Below are positions 10,200 to 22,800 of a stretch of 64,000 nt of DNA, piece after piece. Source of the DNA: Symbiodinium natans (taxonomy: Eukaryota; Sar; Dinophyceae; Suessiales; Symbiodiniaceae). The position numbers and the translations under genes are program-made. The DNA lies in assembly GCA_905221605.1 (NCBI GenBank), contig CAJNDS010002370.1, positions 352,501 through 416,500 of the forward strand, written 5' to 3'. The notes beneath the pieces are model-generated. The model made no database searches and was not told the origin of the DNA. It saw only the letters and a list, made by a program, of their open reading frames with translations. Positions within the stretch are counted from its first letter, which is position 1, and each line of letters starts with the position of its first letter.

Positions 10200-11927
10200 A
10201 ACACACAGCCCGTTCTCTCAAAAAATTCCAGGAGAAGATTTCCGTCGACACCCAGCCAGGGTCTTAGTTGTAGAATGCGCATTGAATGGTTTCGGTGCGG
10301 AACATGCGCGGATGTGCCACCTCGAAAGACCAGATGTCCGAGAGTCTGAGAGTGGTTAACATCTGCTTCTGTGGCTTCAGGGCGTTCGAGAGGAATATGA
10401 ACCACAAAACGATGCCAGCAAAGGCAATGACGAAAGGCAGCAGATTCCTCCTGGGTGGTGTGACAATTTCTGTCGATTTGGGAGAGAGGAACACCCAAAG
10501 CGCAGAAAGCTGCAGAACACTGCAGCAGTTCTGCCAAAAGACGATGAGACGTGCACCAATAACTCACTCTTGGGAAACCATGGGGAAGAAGATGAAAGAA
10601 GGGAGTCCTGCCAAGTCTCCGAACTCTCAGGTCATCCGACCATGATAACCCCAAGACTCTGCTGTCAAAGCTGCAGTCTCAAATGCAGACTCCGGTGGTC
10701 AGCCTGCCAAACATGGACCTTGGCCTCTGGAGTTTCATCCGTGCTTGGTGCAGGACCTTCGCATGAGATTCAATAGTGATCAAGTGCCAGCAGCGATCCA
10801 TAAGTGCTACTTTTTTTTCAGGATATTGGTGGACGAGAAAGCGCTGATCGGCCGATGCTTTGAGTTCACAGTATGTGCGGTGATAGTGGCACCTTGGTCT
10901 TCGCGTTTGTCCATGCGTGCGAGGGAGGGACTTCAGATATGGCTCGCGTGGAAATGAGGACACAAAGTATATGGCAGGAATGAGTCGCCCTTTAAATTGG
11001 CTATCGTGTTTGTTTGTATGCGTCTGATGGTTATCAGCAAGGGCCTGGATTGATAAGAGGAAGGGTCTGGATTGTCACAGCCCAGATTCCAGACCTTTGG
11101 GCAGTTATGCTTAAAGGGGTATAGACAGGCATTGCATTGCACAAGAGCGTGGCGAAATATATTGTCGAAGATGTTGAGCTTTTCGCGAAAGGTCTGACGT
11201 TGATAAGCACACTTGTGTGCGGGTTTAACACGGCGTGGGCGCCGCACCTGCAGGCACTTGCGCTCGCAGTTTCTTTCCACTGCCCGTCTCTCTCTCTCTC
11301 TCTCCCTCTCTCGCTTTTTTCTTGTCGATGTCGGCTGCTGCTGTGGCGACGCCCTGTGCTTGCCTGCACTTGGTAGATGCCACGCGTGGCCCTTCCCGAG
11401 GTCGAAGGGTGCAAGCACGCTATGGCATGGTGGTGTGCTCGGGGCGGGGGGTGCGGCGCGGTGTCCCCGGTGGCGGGGGAGCCCTCCAACGAGCTTTGTT
11501 GGAACCTCGGCCACTCTGTCGGCCGAGGAACCTGCATGAACATGTGCTTACCGTCTTTGCTTCTCTTCTTTGGCGTATGTTTGCCCTGCTGCTTTCAGTG
11601 ACCCCCGAACTTCCAAGGCATACGGGAAATCAAGCCGCAACATTGGGGTACAAGCAACAGCATGTACAAGCTACGGGGCACTGAACACAAACGACGTGCA
11701 TTGCAGGTTGAAATTAACGAGGGCATCATTGAGAGTTCCTTTTTGCAAGATTGAGAATTCCTTTTATGCAGAGGGTGCAGACCTGTAGTTTGCAAGGTAA
11801 ACTCCATCTTGATTGGAATCGAGTCAGAGCTTTCTCTGAGCGGTGACACGTCAAGCTGGTCGAGGCCTGCACAAACCATCCGCGAATTTGGCTGTTGTAA
11901 GGCCGGTCTTTGTGCTGGCAGCGTCAG
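10200..11927. other. Long stretch without a firm gene
   Basis: A possible S1-like exon sits near 10850-10890 (FEFTVCAVIVA before a GC-type donor), but it is too short to claim. CT repeats lie at about 11287-11316. A minus-strand frame at 10028-10654 has no recognisable domain and is probably chance. Confidence 0.3.
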
Positions 11928-13279
11928 GCCTTTGGAGATTACCTTTCTGATTATCTATACACTGGCTGCCTGGCTGATGCACAAGGCAGTCAGGTGGTAA
12001 ATCACCGCCCCTGTGAGACATGCGTTGCCACCTGGATCCTCCAACTCGTGAATATCTCCTGTGAAAGCATCGAGAAGAATGAAAAGCCACGTTTCAATTT
12101 GCCATGAATCAGGATTTGATGCATGAACAGAGTGGCAGCAAGTCATGTTGCATGTGGCTGAGGAAGTAGTGGTCCGCCTCATTGCCAAAGGGTGGTGACT
12201 TGCATGCGCTTACGACAGCAAAAGCCGCATGCGGAATTTCATGCCTTCGTCATGTTGGGCCCAACATCGATGCAGGGGTGGATGCTGCCCCAGCATCCAC
12301 ATTCGAGGGGATGCTGACCCAAAACACACCCTAAACCCAACATCCACGCTTCTGAGAGAGAGAACCGGTCTTGAGAGGAATGCAAAAGCGAAGGCTTCGG
12401 AGTCCAGGGCCCGGCCCCCGGCCGTGAAGAAAAAGAAAGACAAAAGGGGGAGGCAAAGGCAAGCCGGGGACCCGGAGCGGGAATTCTTAGAAGCAGGAAC
12501 ACAGTAAATCGCTGTTTGGGCGAAAGACATATTTTCCAGGCCTGCACATTTGCATCAGGCCTCAGCCCAATCCCAACCAACCCTAAACCCAACCAAGCCC
12601 TGCTTTCAAAAAACCTATTTTCTCGTTCCACGAACAAGGCGGTTGAACCCAACAACCCACTTGGTGAAGTGGCGAGGGGGCGCTTGACAAGCAAGAGCCC
12701 AGCCGCGGCCGCAAGCATCATTTGAAGACAACAAGGCACTTAGCAAGGTGATTGCCAAACGAGGGGATCCAAGGCCCAGAGTCAGGATTTTCAGCTTGCA
12801 ACCCTGAAAAACTACTGTGCACATGTTTTGACAGCAACCGCAGTGCATGTTTTGACGCGTTTTTGTGCCAAGGAGATGCTTTCAAGATCGATGGTTTCAA
12901 TTTGACTTTGTTTTGGTGGTGGTCACAATCCTGGGCCAGAGCATCGCCTCTCTGTCAGAGCAGGTAGCAAATGCCATGCAGCAGGCGCGATGCGACAGTG
13001 CCGAAGGTCTAGGTGTAGGGGTGTGGGTGATGGTGTGTGGGTGTAGGTGGGTGATGGGTGTGTGATGGGTGTGTGATGGTGTGGGTGATGGTGTGTGATG
13101 GTGTGTGATGGTTTGGGTGATGGTGTGTGATGGTGTGTGATGGTGTGTGATGGTGTGGGTGATGGTGTGTGATGGTGTGTGATGGTTTGGGTGATGGTGT
13201 GTGATGGTGTGGGTGATGGTGTGTGATGGTGGGTGATGGTGGGTGATGGTGTGTGATGGTTTGTGATGGTGTTGGTGTT

Positions 13280-13313
<34 letters not shown>

Positions 13314-13611
13314 TCTGTGTCTCTGTGTGTGTGTACACTCCTGATTGCAAAGGATTAAGTTAATATAACTTGCAGGGGGCCCGAGGGCTCATCACATAGC
13401 TCGGGCCAACGAAGCTCTATGTGGTGAAGCCAGGTAAACGTACTTGCACAAAAGGCCGACCTGGGCATTGAGTTATGCAGCTGGGGCCAGACATTTGTTT
13501 TCATACCTGTGCATGGCAGTTCTTATGCTGTACTTGAGAGTGTCACAATGATACTCCAAAAGAAAGAAAAACCGGATACTTACGACTCCTTCGAAAGAGG
13601 GTGCGAACCTG

Positions 13612-13673
<62 letters not shown>

Positions 13674-16600
13674 TCTGTGTCTCTCTCTCTCTCTCTCTCT
13701 CTGTCTGTGCGGGTAGGGGGCGTTGATAGGTTCGTGTGTAGGATTTATAGTTATAGGCTCCGAGGGTTTCTAGTTATCGGGTGAGTATAGGGTCTACAAA
13801 ATTAAATTATGGGGTTTGTATAGAGTTTAAACCCTAAACTTGGGATGTTCCCCTTATACTAACAAGGATTTTGAATAGGGGGTACTATAATCTTAAGGAC
13901 TGTTAGTATAAGGGGAACATCCCAAGTTTTAACCCTAAATCCTGGATTTGTTTTAGGGTTTATATGGGGTTTTGGGAAGAGTTGAGTTGAAGGCGCCTCA
14001 GGCTCAGGAAGTACCGGAGAGGATCAAGGCCCAGAGAGTTTTTTCTACAAAATCTGGGGTTTAGGGTTTAGCTACTGTTGAGCCCACGCTGTCCAACCAG
14101 CCTCGAGCCTTGTAAGTCCGATGGTTCGAAGTCTGCCAGCCACAACTACTTTGGCTTAGTCGTACTCAATAATAATAAGGCGCCTAACTGATTAGAATAG
14201 GTGTTTTTTTTTGTTTTTTGTTTGTTTTTTTTGGGGGGGTGTCTTTGTGTCTGTGATTTGTGCGTCTGTGTGTCTGCGTGTCCGTGTGTCTGTGTTCTCT
14301 CTGTGTTTGTGTGTGTGTGTGTGTGTTTGTATTGCTGTTTGTGTTCGTGATGCTGTTGCTCTTTTTCTGTGGCTCGGGCATGCGGTTCTTTCCTCCTAGT
14401 GTAGGCATGCGCACTGCGCACATGCGTTGTACGTTGAATTCGACAGTATCAGCAAGGCACTCTTGTGTGCGACCGCCATTAACAACAGTTGTCGGCGCTA
14501 CATGTGGCGGCGGCATACTGGGACACCATCGCAAGTCATTGCATCATGGTAATGACAACTGGGGAGCAACTCCCAGGTGCACAGCACACCCGTCGACCTG
14601 CAAAGCATTACAGCAAATTACATCATATTACCCGTGTAGCCCGCACGGGCAAGGATGCGAATGGAGCGCTTGCCAACACCTGCAAATGATCGATGCGCAT
14701 GTGGAACGCCACGGGCACTCGGCACAGCCCCCGACGACAGGGAGTGTGATGCGGAGCCAGCTGCGAAGTTCAACACAAGTTCTACAGTGGCAGCAAACAA
14801 CTGCAACCTCGACCACAAACAGAAGGCTCTGCGTGTTCCGCTATGTTCCGTTTACACAATCCCGCTGTAGATTTCAATTCGTTGCGTTAGGTGCTGGTTC
14901 TTCATGTCCTTCCTTCGGAAAACCTTTTTCCATCATCCACTGGGAGTTGTACTGGCTCTTCAATAACCTGGCTGGGACATGCGGTAAGAATCTGACCACT
15001 CCCCGGGACTCCCCGTGCAAATCCGTGCGAAAGGTGCTGGTTTTAAGAGCCATCCGCTTATTGCGCCTCATACGTGCATTCAAAGCGTCCGGGCCTCAGC
15101 TCCTGTGCGCAGCTAGCGGAGGTCGCCGCTGATCACTGCCTGCCTAGGATCAAGCAGCTTCGGACTGTGTGGCGCCTGGTGTATGGGCTCATTACCTCTG
15201 GCATCTTGGCTTTGGCCCAAAGCCTGCGGTTGGCAAATGTTTGTAAAAAAAGAAGCCCTGAACACACTGAGCAGCAGCACTGACAGTGGTTCAAGGTGAG
15301 ACCATGCTTTCCACTTTGGCGCTTCTTGGTCTTGCCACTTGCTGCAATTGCGGGCCGGTGAGCCTAGCAATGCCTAGAAGCTGACAAGATACACTGGATC
15401 ACACTGGTATCACTCTTCTCTCGGTGCCTTTTTATGACGAAGACATGTCTCGGAAAGTCTCCAGTCAACCACAGTCACCAATCCGGAGGTTGTTGCTTAA
15501 TTTGCTTGCTGTCCATGTCCTCAGAAAGTTTGAAGACCACAGCCACGTCTTGCCTTCCGATAACTTGACTGCATTGGGGACCGTCATGCTTCGGCGTGGC
15601 AGTCCCATGTAAGGTGATCTACGTCTTCGCTGTTATTGGCCGGAACCTTGTGTGCAGAGTGCACGCCAATTGCTTTCATGTGTAGAAGGATATGCAATGT
15701 CAGGTCTGGAATCGATTGCCAAAGATACTGAGATCATAGCCGATGCAGCGACCAACAAAATTGTCGAAGACCATTTCAGCTTCCTGGCATCACTTTGCCA
15801 CCACTGTTTGGTAGCATGTGCGTCTGTGTTGTAGCATCACGAGTTGGGCGAACGGCAGTTTGACCTGCTCGAAGTCAGTTTTTCTCTGCAACCCGCTTGG
15901 ATGCGCATTCCACACCTGCGCTTTTCGTGGCATCGGCAGCTGTTCAGCAGGCGGCTTTGAGTGATGCCAGGTGATATCCCCCTTGGCAGTATCTTGGCGG
16001 GGTCGCCTCCCACTTCAGGCGATGAGGACACATCCGGCGCATCCGAGCTGGCGCGTGGGAGCTGGCGCCTGGGAGTTGGGCACAAGCGTCGGCTGAGCCT
16101 TAAGACGAATTTGGGAGTCAGGGCGAGGAAGCCCAAACTGGGGCGGCAAAGGTGCGCAAAACGCGCAGGCCGCGGGCCAGGCGTGGCAACATGCGGAGTG
16201 CTTCCAGGGTATGCACCCGATGGCAAATTCAGATCCGCAGAACACCGATCAAACAGAGTTGCATGCATTGTTGGCAGCATGAGCGCCACAAAATGCATGT
16301 TTGATCACCCACACATTTTTGCTGGTAACATCACGGTGCTGGGGTAGGTGTTGTCAGTCCGCACCGCCGGAAGCGTTAACTCACTAACATCAGACATCAC
16401 GAGTAGAGCGAACCGCATCTTGTCCTACTCGAACTTCCTGGCTTTTGCACACCCGGTGGAACGTTTCGCGCAGCTGAACCAGAGGCGAAGCGTTTCCTAC
16501 ATAACTCCGTGGAGCACCGTCAACGGTTGCCATTATGAGTGGTTTCCAACATTTTCTCCCCAACGGTACAAGATGTGCCAGGTTCAGGCGTGCAATGGAT

Positions 16601-18529
16601 ATGCCATGGTAGATTATGGGTGCTTTATCTGGGGCTGCTGCTATTGAACCTGTTCTGCCAGCCAGCTTTTTCCACGCACTCTGAAAGACAGGTTCATTGT
16701 ATGTGTCAATGATCACCTTATCACAGTTCGCCCGCACCTGAGCAACTTGTGAAGGCTGAGGTTTTTGGCGAGCACAAAAGACCAGTTGCGAAATACGCAT
16801 ATGGTGAAGGTCACTTCAGACTCAATAGCTGCCATCTACGATGCTCGTCAAGATGTTTGTGGTGGCATGTTCTTTGTTGTCCTGATGTCTTCGAACAAGC
16901 AGTCTGCTGCCCAAGCCAAGTTGCCGTTGATGAAGAAGAAGCCGGAACTTACAATCTATTTCTTGCTGTTGATGATAATCGATGCCCGTCTGCCTTATTC
17001 ATTGCGGTGGCTGCATGCATTGCTGCAGTTTAAGTTTAAAGTGTGTCGAAACCCACTGAGGTATCCATCTCGCTCATGAACCTGGTGTGGTCCTTACGAA
17101 CCTGGTCACGCTTTGTCAGTTTGCGCTGTTTGGCCCTGATCAAAAAAAGTCTATCTATCTTCGTTTTCGGGAACTCCTGTTGCTTGCGATTTGCGCTGAC
17201 CCACCTTTCATGCTGTCAGCGCCTGTTGAATCCAACAGTTGCAGAACGCACGCAGACTTCGAATGTCAGGTGACGGCAGTGATCGTGGAGGGAGCCTTGG
17301 AGCATGCTCGCCAGGACAGGGAGCTACTTGACTGCATCCCCCGGCAGACGCCGACAATCTTATCCTTCTTGTCATGACCTTCCTGGGAAGCCCAAAAACT
17401 GTCATGACCTTGCTGCGCAGATATAAGGGAAGAGCAGAAGCTCCTCACAGCCAGCGCCAAAAACATGCTGACCGAGATCTCGGATCTTTTCAAAGGGCTG
17501 GACCATGATCCACAGACGAATTTCACAGACTTTCCGCTTTGTCTTTTGTTCCACCTTTGTAAAGCCAGAGCTGATGTGCACTTGCCCCGTGTTAGTTCGC
17601 ACCGGTTGCTTCCGGAAGGGGCTTCGTTTGATGTCTGTCAATGTCAGTATTCCCAAGGACAACAACGAGATGTTGTCAGTGTCAGAGCAGGGAGCTTGGA
17701 ATGTCCTTCCGTTAATGGCACGTTGCCTGTATCGGTGCGGGTCATGCATGGTGAAGTAGATGCACCGAGGGTTCAGCGAGCGGAATTCGAGAAAAAAGTT
17801 GCGGTCCCCTCGCACATCTTGGACAAGGCTTCAGTCGATAGTGCCATGGACAGCATTTGGTCCTTCAGATTCGCGCGTTTCCTTTGCTCTTCATGTGCAG
17901 CCGAACAAGGCATGACGGAGCTCTTCGCCAAGCTGGACATTGACCACTCTGGAATCCTCACACGTGACCTGAACTGACCTGACATCTGCGAAAAACAATA
18001 GCTTGCACTAACGCAGAATATAAGTTCGCTAGTGACGCTAGTGGCTCGCTGGTCTGTTTGGGGTGTTCTTTGTAGTATGCGTCGAACTGGAGAAGCCCCA
18101 CCACTGTATTGCAGAATATCTTTCTCATCTGGGCACGCTCAGATCACATCCGAGGTGAGGAGTTCACTGAAGGGCTGCTGAGCCTTTGCTTTCAATCTCT
18201 TTTTGCAGTTTCGGTGTATGGGGTGCAAGAGCTCAGTCATTGCTCACGGCGTGAAAGATGAGAAAAACTCGGATCCTGAGGAACATATTTCTCTTGGATA
18301 TTCCGGTGGCAGATATGCAAGTCATGAAGATGGTGCGGATGCTGCGGACAGGAGTGCCTCAGTTCAGAGTTGCAGAATTCTTCTCAGACTCAGTCCATAA
18401 GGTCATAAACTCGCCCGAGTGCTCCCGAGTGCTCCCGATGGACCCAAGGTGCAGAAAATCGAGGCAGATCTCGCCATGCTCAAGCGCGTTGTTTGCGAGA
18501 GCAATATGCCCACTCCGCCGCAGAAATAA
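11928..18529 (+). CDS. Single-domain voltage-gated cation channel with C-terminal EF-hand (multi-exon)
   Basis: A plasma- or organelle-membrane channel opened by voltage. Exons in order: S2 11928-11967 (PLEITFLIIYTL); S3 12873-12963 (WFQFDFVLVVVTIL); S4 15034-15084 (VLRAIRLLRLIRAFK, four Arg plus Lys at three-residue spacing); S4-S5 linker 15155-15200 (QLRTVWRLVYGLITS); S5 15296 to about 15333; pore turret about 15725-15778; pore helix and filter 16692-16729 joined to 16810-16839 (SMITLSQFVTSDSIAAIY); S6 16921-16980 and 17061-17084 (LTIYFLLLMII, VSISLMNL); then 17270 to about 17325 (VTAVIVEGALEHARQDREL). The C-tail has a helix at about 17420-17510, an EF-hand over 17908-17963 plus 18155-18190 (DIDHSGILTREEF), an amphipathic segment near 18290-18350 and a helix ending at TAA 18527-18529. 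S1, part of S5 and the N-terminus are unresolved. A single filter Asp suggests a four-subunit Na/Ca-type channel, as in algal EukCat proteins; the ion is inferred. Confidence 0.85.
13005..13335 (+). repeat. GTGTGTGATGGT minisatellite grading into GT
   Basis: Tandem GTGTGATG(G)T units with GTTTGGGTGATG variants, then plain GT and TCTCTGTG. It lies in the channel intron between the S3 and S4 exons. Confidence 0.95.
13606..13702 (+). repeat. GT then CT microsatellite
   Basis: About thirty GT units followed by TCTCTGTG and CT units. Intronic in the channel gene. Confidence 0.95.
13829..14070. repeat. Interstitial telomere-like CCCTAAA/TTTAGGG motifs
   Basis: CCCTAAA-type heptamers occur at 13832-13838 and 13933-13939, and in the TTTAGGG sense at 13952-13958 and about 14058-14070 (GGTTTAGGGTTTA). 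The same heptamer is the plant- and dinoflagellate-type telomere repeat. Copies are single or double, not a long array, and face both ways around the inverted repeat. Confidence 0.6.
13837..13928. repeat. Perfect 28-bp inverted repeat with 36-bp spacer
   Basis: The left arm (13837-13864) is the exact reverse complement of the right arm (13901-13928). The spacer 13865-13900 is AT-rich. Telomere-like heptamers lie just outside each arm. It sits in the S3-S4 intron of the channel gene. It may be a hairpin-forming element, a MITE remnant or a healed chromosome break. Confidence 0.9.
14200..14340 (+). repeat. T/G-rich simple repeat
   Basis: T runs interrupted by G, a GTGTCTGTG-type stretch, and GT. 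Intronic in the channel gene. It generates a long, meaningless V/C/L-rich frame from 14260. Confidence 0.85.
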
Positions 18530-19840
18530 TCAGCGATGCTGACGATCAGCTGCCGTGGGTGATTGGCATACGGACACGAAAAGCCCCTGTGACACAGCTT
18601 TTTGATACTCTGTGAGTCCGGAGGCTACCTACGTACAACCTTCTATTCAAGCTTCGTCGGGGTGGTAAGGTCCCCTCAGAGGCGAGCTGCCAAGTAGTTT
18701 TCAGCTGAGGCCGTGGGCACGCCATGCCTTCAACAGTTCAACATTCCTCCTCAACTCAAGACTCACCGCTGTGTGTATTCTTGTCTCGGTGCATGAGCTG
18801 GCGTGCAACATGGCTTGTTTCACACGAAAGGCTGAGCCTACAAAGTCCAAGTTCGCAGTGCAACTTTTTTTTAGCTGCGTTTCAGCTGACAGACGCAAGC
18901 CGCAAGCTGCTGCATTAGTGGCGGGCGCGTCGTAAAAGACAAATGGGGCCAGCGCGAGGTGTAAGCCACCCAGTTCTTGCCCTCGGCTGGTAAATAGGGA
19001 TGATGCACGAGTTAGCTTTGTATACGGGGAGCATGATTTGCACCTGCTTTTGGACACTTTGCACTACACAGCTTGCCAGAGTGCCTCGTTGCCATTTACA
19101 TCATGACGCTGACCCCAGTGTGTAGAGACAGTGCGAAGGCAGCAACACTTGCGCATGCGTGGGCTGCAATTTCCCTTGTGGGCCCATTGTGGATGGACGA
19201 TGCACATTATATAACCATATATGTATAGAGGCATCCCTGCAACCTGGGAAGTGCTTTCCTCCGCGGTTTGCAAGAACGCCACGGGCAAAACCCCTGTAAA
19301 ACAGCCATTTACCAGCCCACTCCCTTCTTCACAATCAAGTTTTCACAAGAACTGAAGCCACTCATGTCCTGGCAATTCACCGGTTCCGGATGTTGCGACG
19401 GGAGGCTGCAAGGCCGTTTGGCGAAGCGGACTGGCCGTCCTGGGGAGGCGGGATAAGCCTTGGCACGAGTTGCACGCGCTGTGCGCACACGTGTGGCCTC
19501 GATGGTCGTGGAATCTGGGAGCAACTTCGCAACTTGCTATACACGGAGTACTGTCGGCACACCAGTCCCTGCCCAACGAAATCATGAGTTGCTGGGCAGC
19601 CTTTTCTGGAGCTCAGCTCCGTTTCAGCAGGAGTTCAACTTGCGAAAGAAAGTGTCAGCCGCGTTCGGCTATCAAGAACACCACACACCAGCACACCGGC
19701 ACATACATGTATGAGCCCAAGAGCCATGTGGCTTTGTGTGTGGCATGTCCGATGTGGATGCCGGAGACTGAGCCTCGTCGTCGCCAGACGGCGATAGGGT
19801 CCGATAGTGGGTATGAGAGGTCTGGCAGCAAAAGTTACCA
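18530..19840. other. Intergenic region, no firm exon
   Basis: Follows the channel stop codon. Frames are short and overlap in several phases. The start of the next, coiled-coil gene may lie in the last few hundred bases. Confidence 0.4.
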
Positions 19841-19847
19841 CCAAGGT

Positions 19848-22800
19848 CGGCAGCTTACTGAAAGAGATATCGGAATTGGAAGACAGCGATGATGCAGAGG
19901 TGCAAGTGTGGCAATGCGCTGTCTGGACGGTTCTGGAAGTGCATAAAAGCAGCCACCTGCACAGGCCCCAGAAGTGTTAGACCAGCTGGTCCGCCTCTCA
20001 GCACCAACTTCGCAGACGTATGCAGGCAACATCATTCTGATTCGTTGAATGTAGGTTCTCCGTGCTACTCTCTCAGACGCACAAAAAGGTTCCATTTCGA
20101 TGTTCAGGGTTTTAGATTGGTTTCGCTCAGCACATCAGACAATGAGCTTTCCTGACTGCGCTGTTTTGCTTTCTGATTTTGTCTCCGTTGTTTTCTGAGT
20201 TTGTTTTCTGATGTCCTCCCTGATGTTTTTACTACAAGGTTTTTTTCGTGTTGAACAGGAGTGTGGCGCTGCAGGCACGAGATGTTCCTTCAGCCGCATC
20301 AAGCCCAGTGGCATCCTCACATTCGGAGATTCAGCCAGGGCCCTAGGGTGTTCGCCTCAGCAAAAGCGGGGCCGTCTATGTGGCGGTCTACGGTCTGCTT
20401 GAACAGAGAGACAGAGGCCATTCACCGAGCCAGAGGCCCCGCAGGCCCCCTTGGAGGCGTGTGCCATGTACAGTCTGACAATGTGTGAGAATGTGTGACA
20501 TCCCCAACATGTTTTGCTTGTCCTGTGGATGCTATCAAGAGGGTACCTTTGCCAAATGTCGTGGCAGGCATTTCGGTGCGAAGCTCGTGAAGCTCAGCCT
20601 GCTAGAGGAGCAGCACTGGAGCCGTCGGACACAGAAACAAGCTCGACAAGCTCGACAAGCTCTGGTTCGGAGGGGCTCGGGAATGGATTTCGAAATGTCG
20701 CGCGCTCCACTGTCCTGTCGGAGCCAAATGGCCCAAACGACCTGGATCACTTGACAGCGAAGCCACCCGATTCGCCCGATACGTTGCCACAGCTGCCACC
20801 GTCGCCACAATCTCCATCACCCGAAGCAGCGGTTCCAGCTCTTGACGATTCGGAGAGCGCAAGCTCAGAGTGCTCAGCACATGAGCCGTCAGAAGACAGT
20901 CAAGAAATCGAAAGGCAACCATTCTCCCCTGTGCAGCAGCAGCGGACGTGCAAGGTTGACAAATCCGAAGTTCTGGAAAGCGTACCAGACCATGGCCGAG
21001 CTGAACAGGTTGACAATCCTGCAGACTATAACACTATGACTGAAGGCGGATCTGGAACCCAGGAGGCTCGAAGGGAAACAGCTCAAATAAGCTGCAGGGT
21101 CGCATGCTCCGAATCGACTTGCAATTCCATCCAGCATCACCGATCCATCGTGAGAAGCAACGGAGCTTTGCAGCATGCTTTGTTTTTGTCTTTGTAGGAG
21201 GCCATGCTGGCAAAGCAGGAAGAGCTGCAGAGCAAGTTGGAGGCAGCTGAGATGCAGGTGCCCGAACTGGTTTCTGTATGTTTGTGATACCCAGTCCCAG
21301 TGGATCCCAGTGGAGTCCATGTGCACACACATCAATGGCCTGACATGTCCGGGTTCGTGGGTGTTCATGACCCCTTCCTAGGGCCTCCCAATGCATTTTA
21401 CAAGTATCCTCTAGGCAGAAGGAGCTGCTCAGGCAAGTGGCTTAAGTGTCTGACTCAGATCCGCAGCCTTGACTGGCAAGAGGCAAGCACGCAAAGAACC
21501 CAAGGGAGCACGCGAAGAAATAGCGGCGACCCCTGACCCTCTAAATCAGAACAATGGACAGGGAGACCATCTCATTTTCATAATTACCGCCCCCCCCCTC
21601 CACCCCCACCACCCCGCTGTTCATGCCCCCCTTAACCCTTGCGTCTCCACCGTTAAGTTGTAAGGTCTGCGCCTGCCAGTATGCAACGTGCCTCGCCCCC
21701 TCTCCGCCACTCCCAATCCTGACAAGCGCAAGCCCCGCTTCAACGATCGAGGACAAGACAGAGCATGGTGAGGCTCAATGCCCCGTACCAGCTCGACTTG
21801 CTACAGGTGTACCGGTTCAGCAGGGCAATCGCGACACGAGGGCAAATCCAGTCGGCGGCCTCTGTTGGCGCAACCATGATAACAATGACCCACCTAGCCG
21901 CCTAAGTGACACGACGGGCGGAACGACCCAGTCGGACAAGCCGAAGGCACCGCAGTAACGCCGGAATGGCTCCCGTAGGTTCACTGCACTCACCCTTGAC
22001 GACCCACTTGCACTTCAAACAAAGGTGTTTTCCACGCGGTCTCGGAAGAAGGCCACATGTCAGGGTGGACGACCAGCTGGGTCTTATCAGCCCAAGTCCC
22101 CCCTGAGTGCCAATGTTCCCACTAGCCTGCTTGAAGTCAAGTTCTCCCAGCTTGCAAAGTTGAAGATCCAGTCGTCACTAAACTAAAGGCCCCAAATAAC
22201 AGAAGGCCCACTGCATCACGATGTGTGGGCACAACAGTTTGGTTTAGCGCCCGAACATCAATCAAGCAGTCCCCCAGGAGACCGGCAGAGCTCTACCTGG
22301 TAGCGGCAGAGCCTCCCTCCCCCGGGTGCGGCAAAGGTTGGGTGGAGGGGGGGGAGGAACCATAGTGTTCGCGCTGCGGAACAGGCCCGTTGATTACAAA
22401 GATCGTCATCGCGTGCCCTTGCAGATCTCCGGGCAGTCATGCGGAGAAAATGGGCACCTGGTACACAACCTGGGGGGAGGGGAGTCGTCTCTGAGTCTTG
22501 AACGTGCTGATGCGAGTCAGCGGGGTTTGAGCCGACAACCTTTGCGGCTGGAGCTACCTGCATTGCCGGCCTTATTGGTCATGCTCAGAGCTCAAGGTCC
22601 TCTGATATACTAAAGCTGATTTGGTTGCGTTGCAGCGGGCTTCATGTGCCCCACAAGAGCCCTTGGTTGCCGCATTGCTCAAGAGCGTCCGTGGCACATT
22701 TGAAGAAAGACGCTGGTCCGGTTGCTATTGGAGCTGGAGCTTTCGCTGTGCGACCATAACTGTTTGATGAAAGCGATGTGACACATTTCCCAAGGTTCTC

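Noticed and set aside
10028-10654. 208-codon minus-strand frame and a nested one with an apolar stretch (LPFVIAFAGIVLWFIFLS)
   Set aside because: No domain, no splice context, and opposite to every supported gene; kept only as a low-chance membrane peptide.
13009-13350. Minus-strand Thr/His/Pro-rich frame
   Set aside because: Translation of the GTGTGATGGT minisatellite.
14260-15132. 290-codon + frame from the T/G repeat into the S4 exon
   Set aside because: Only the S4 exon at its 3' end is homologous to a channel; the front is repeat and intron read-through with no S1-S3 similarity.
21541-21756. Minus-strand Gly-rich frame
   Set aside because: Explained by the C-rich tract at 21585-21625.
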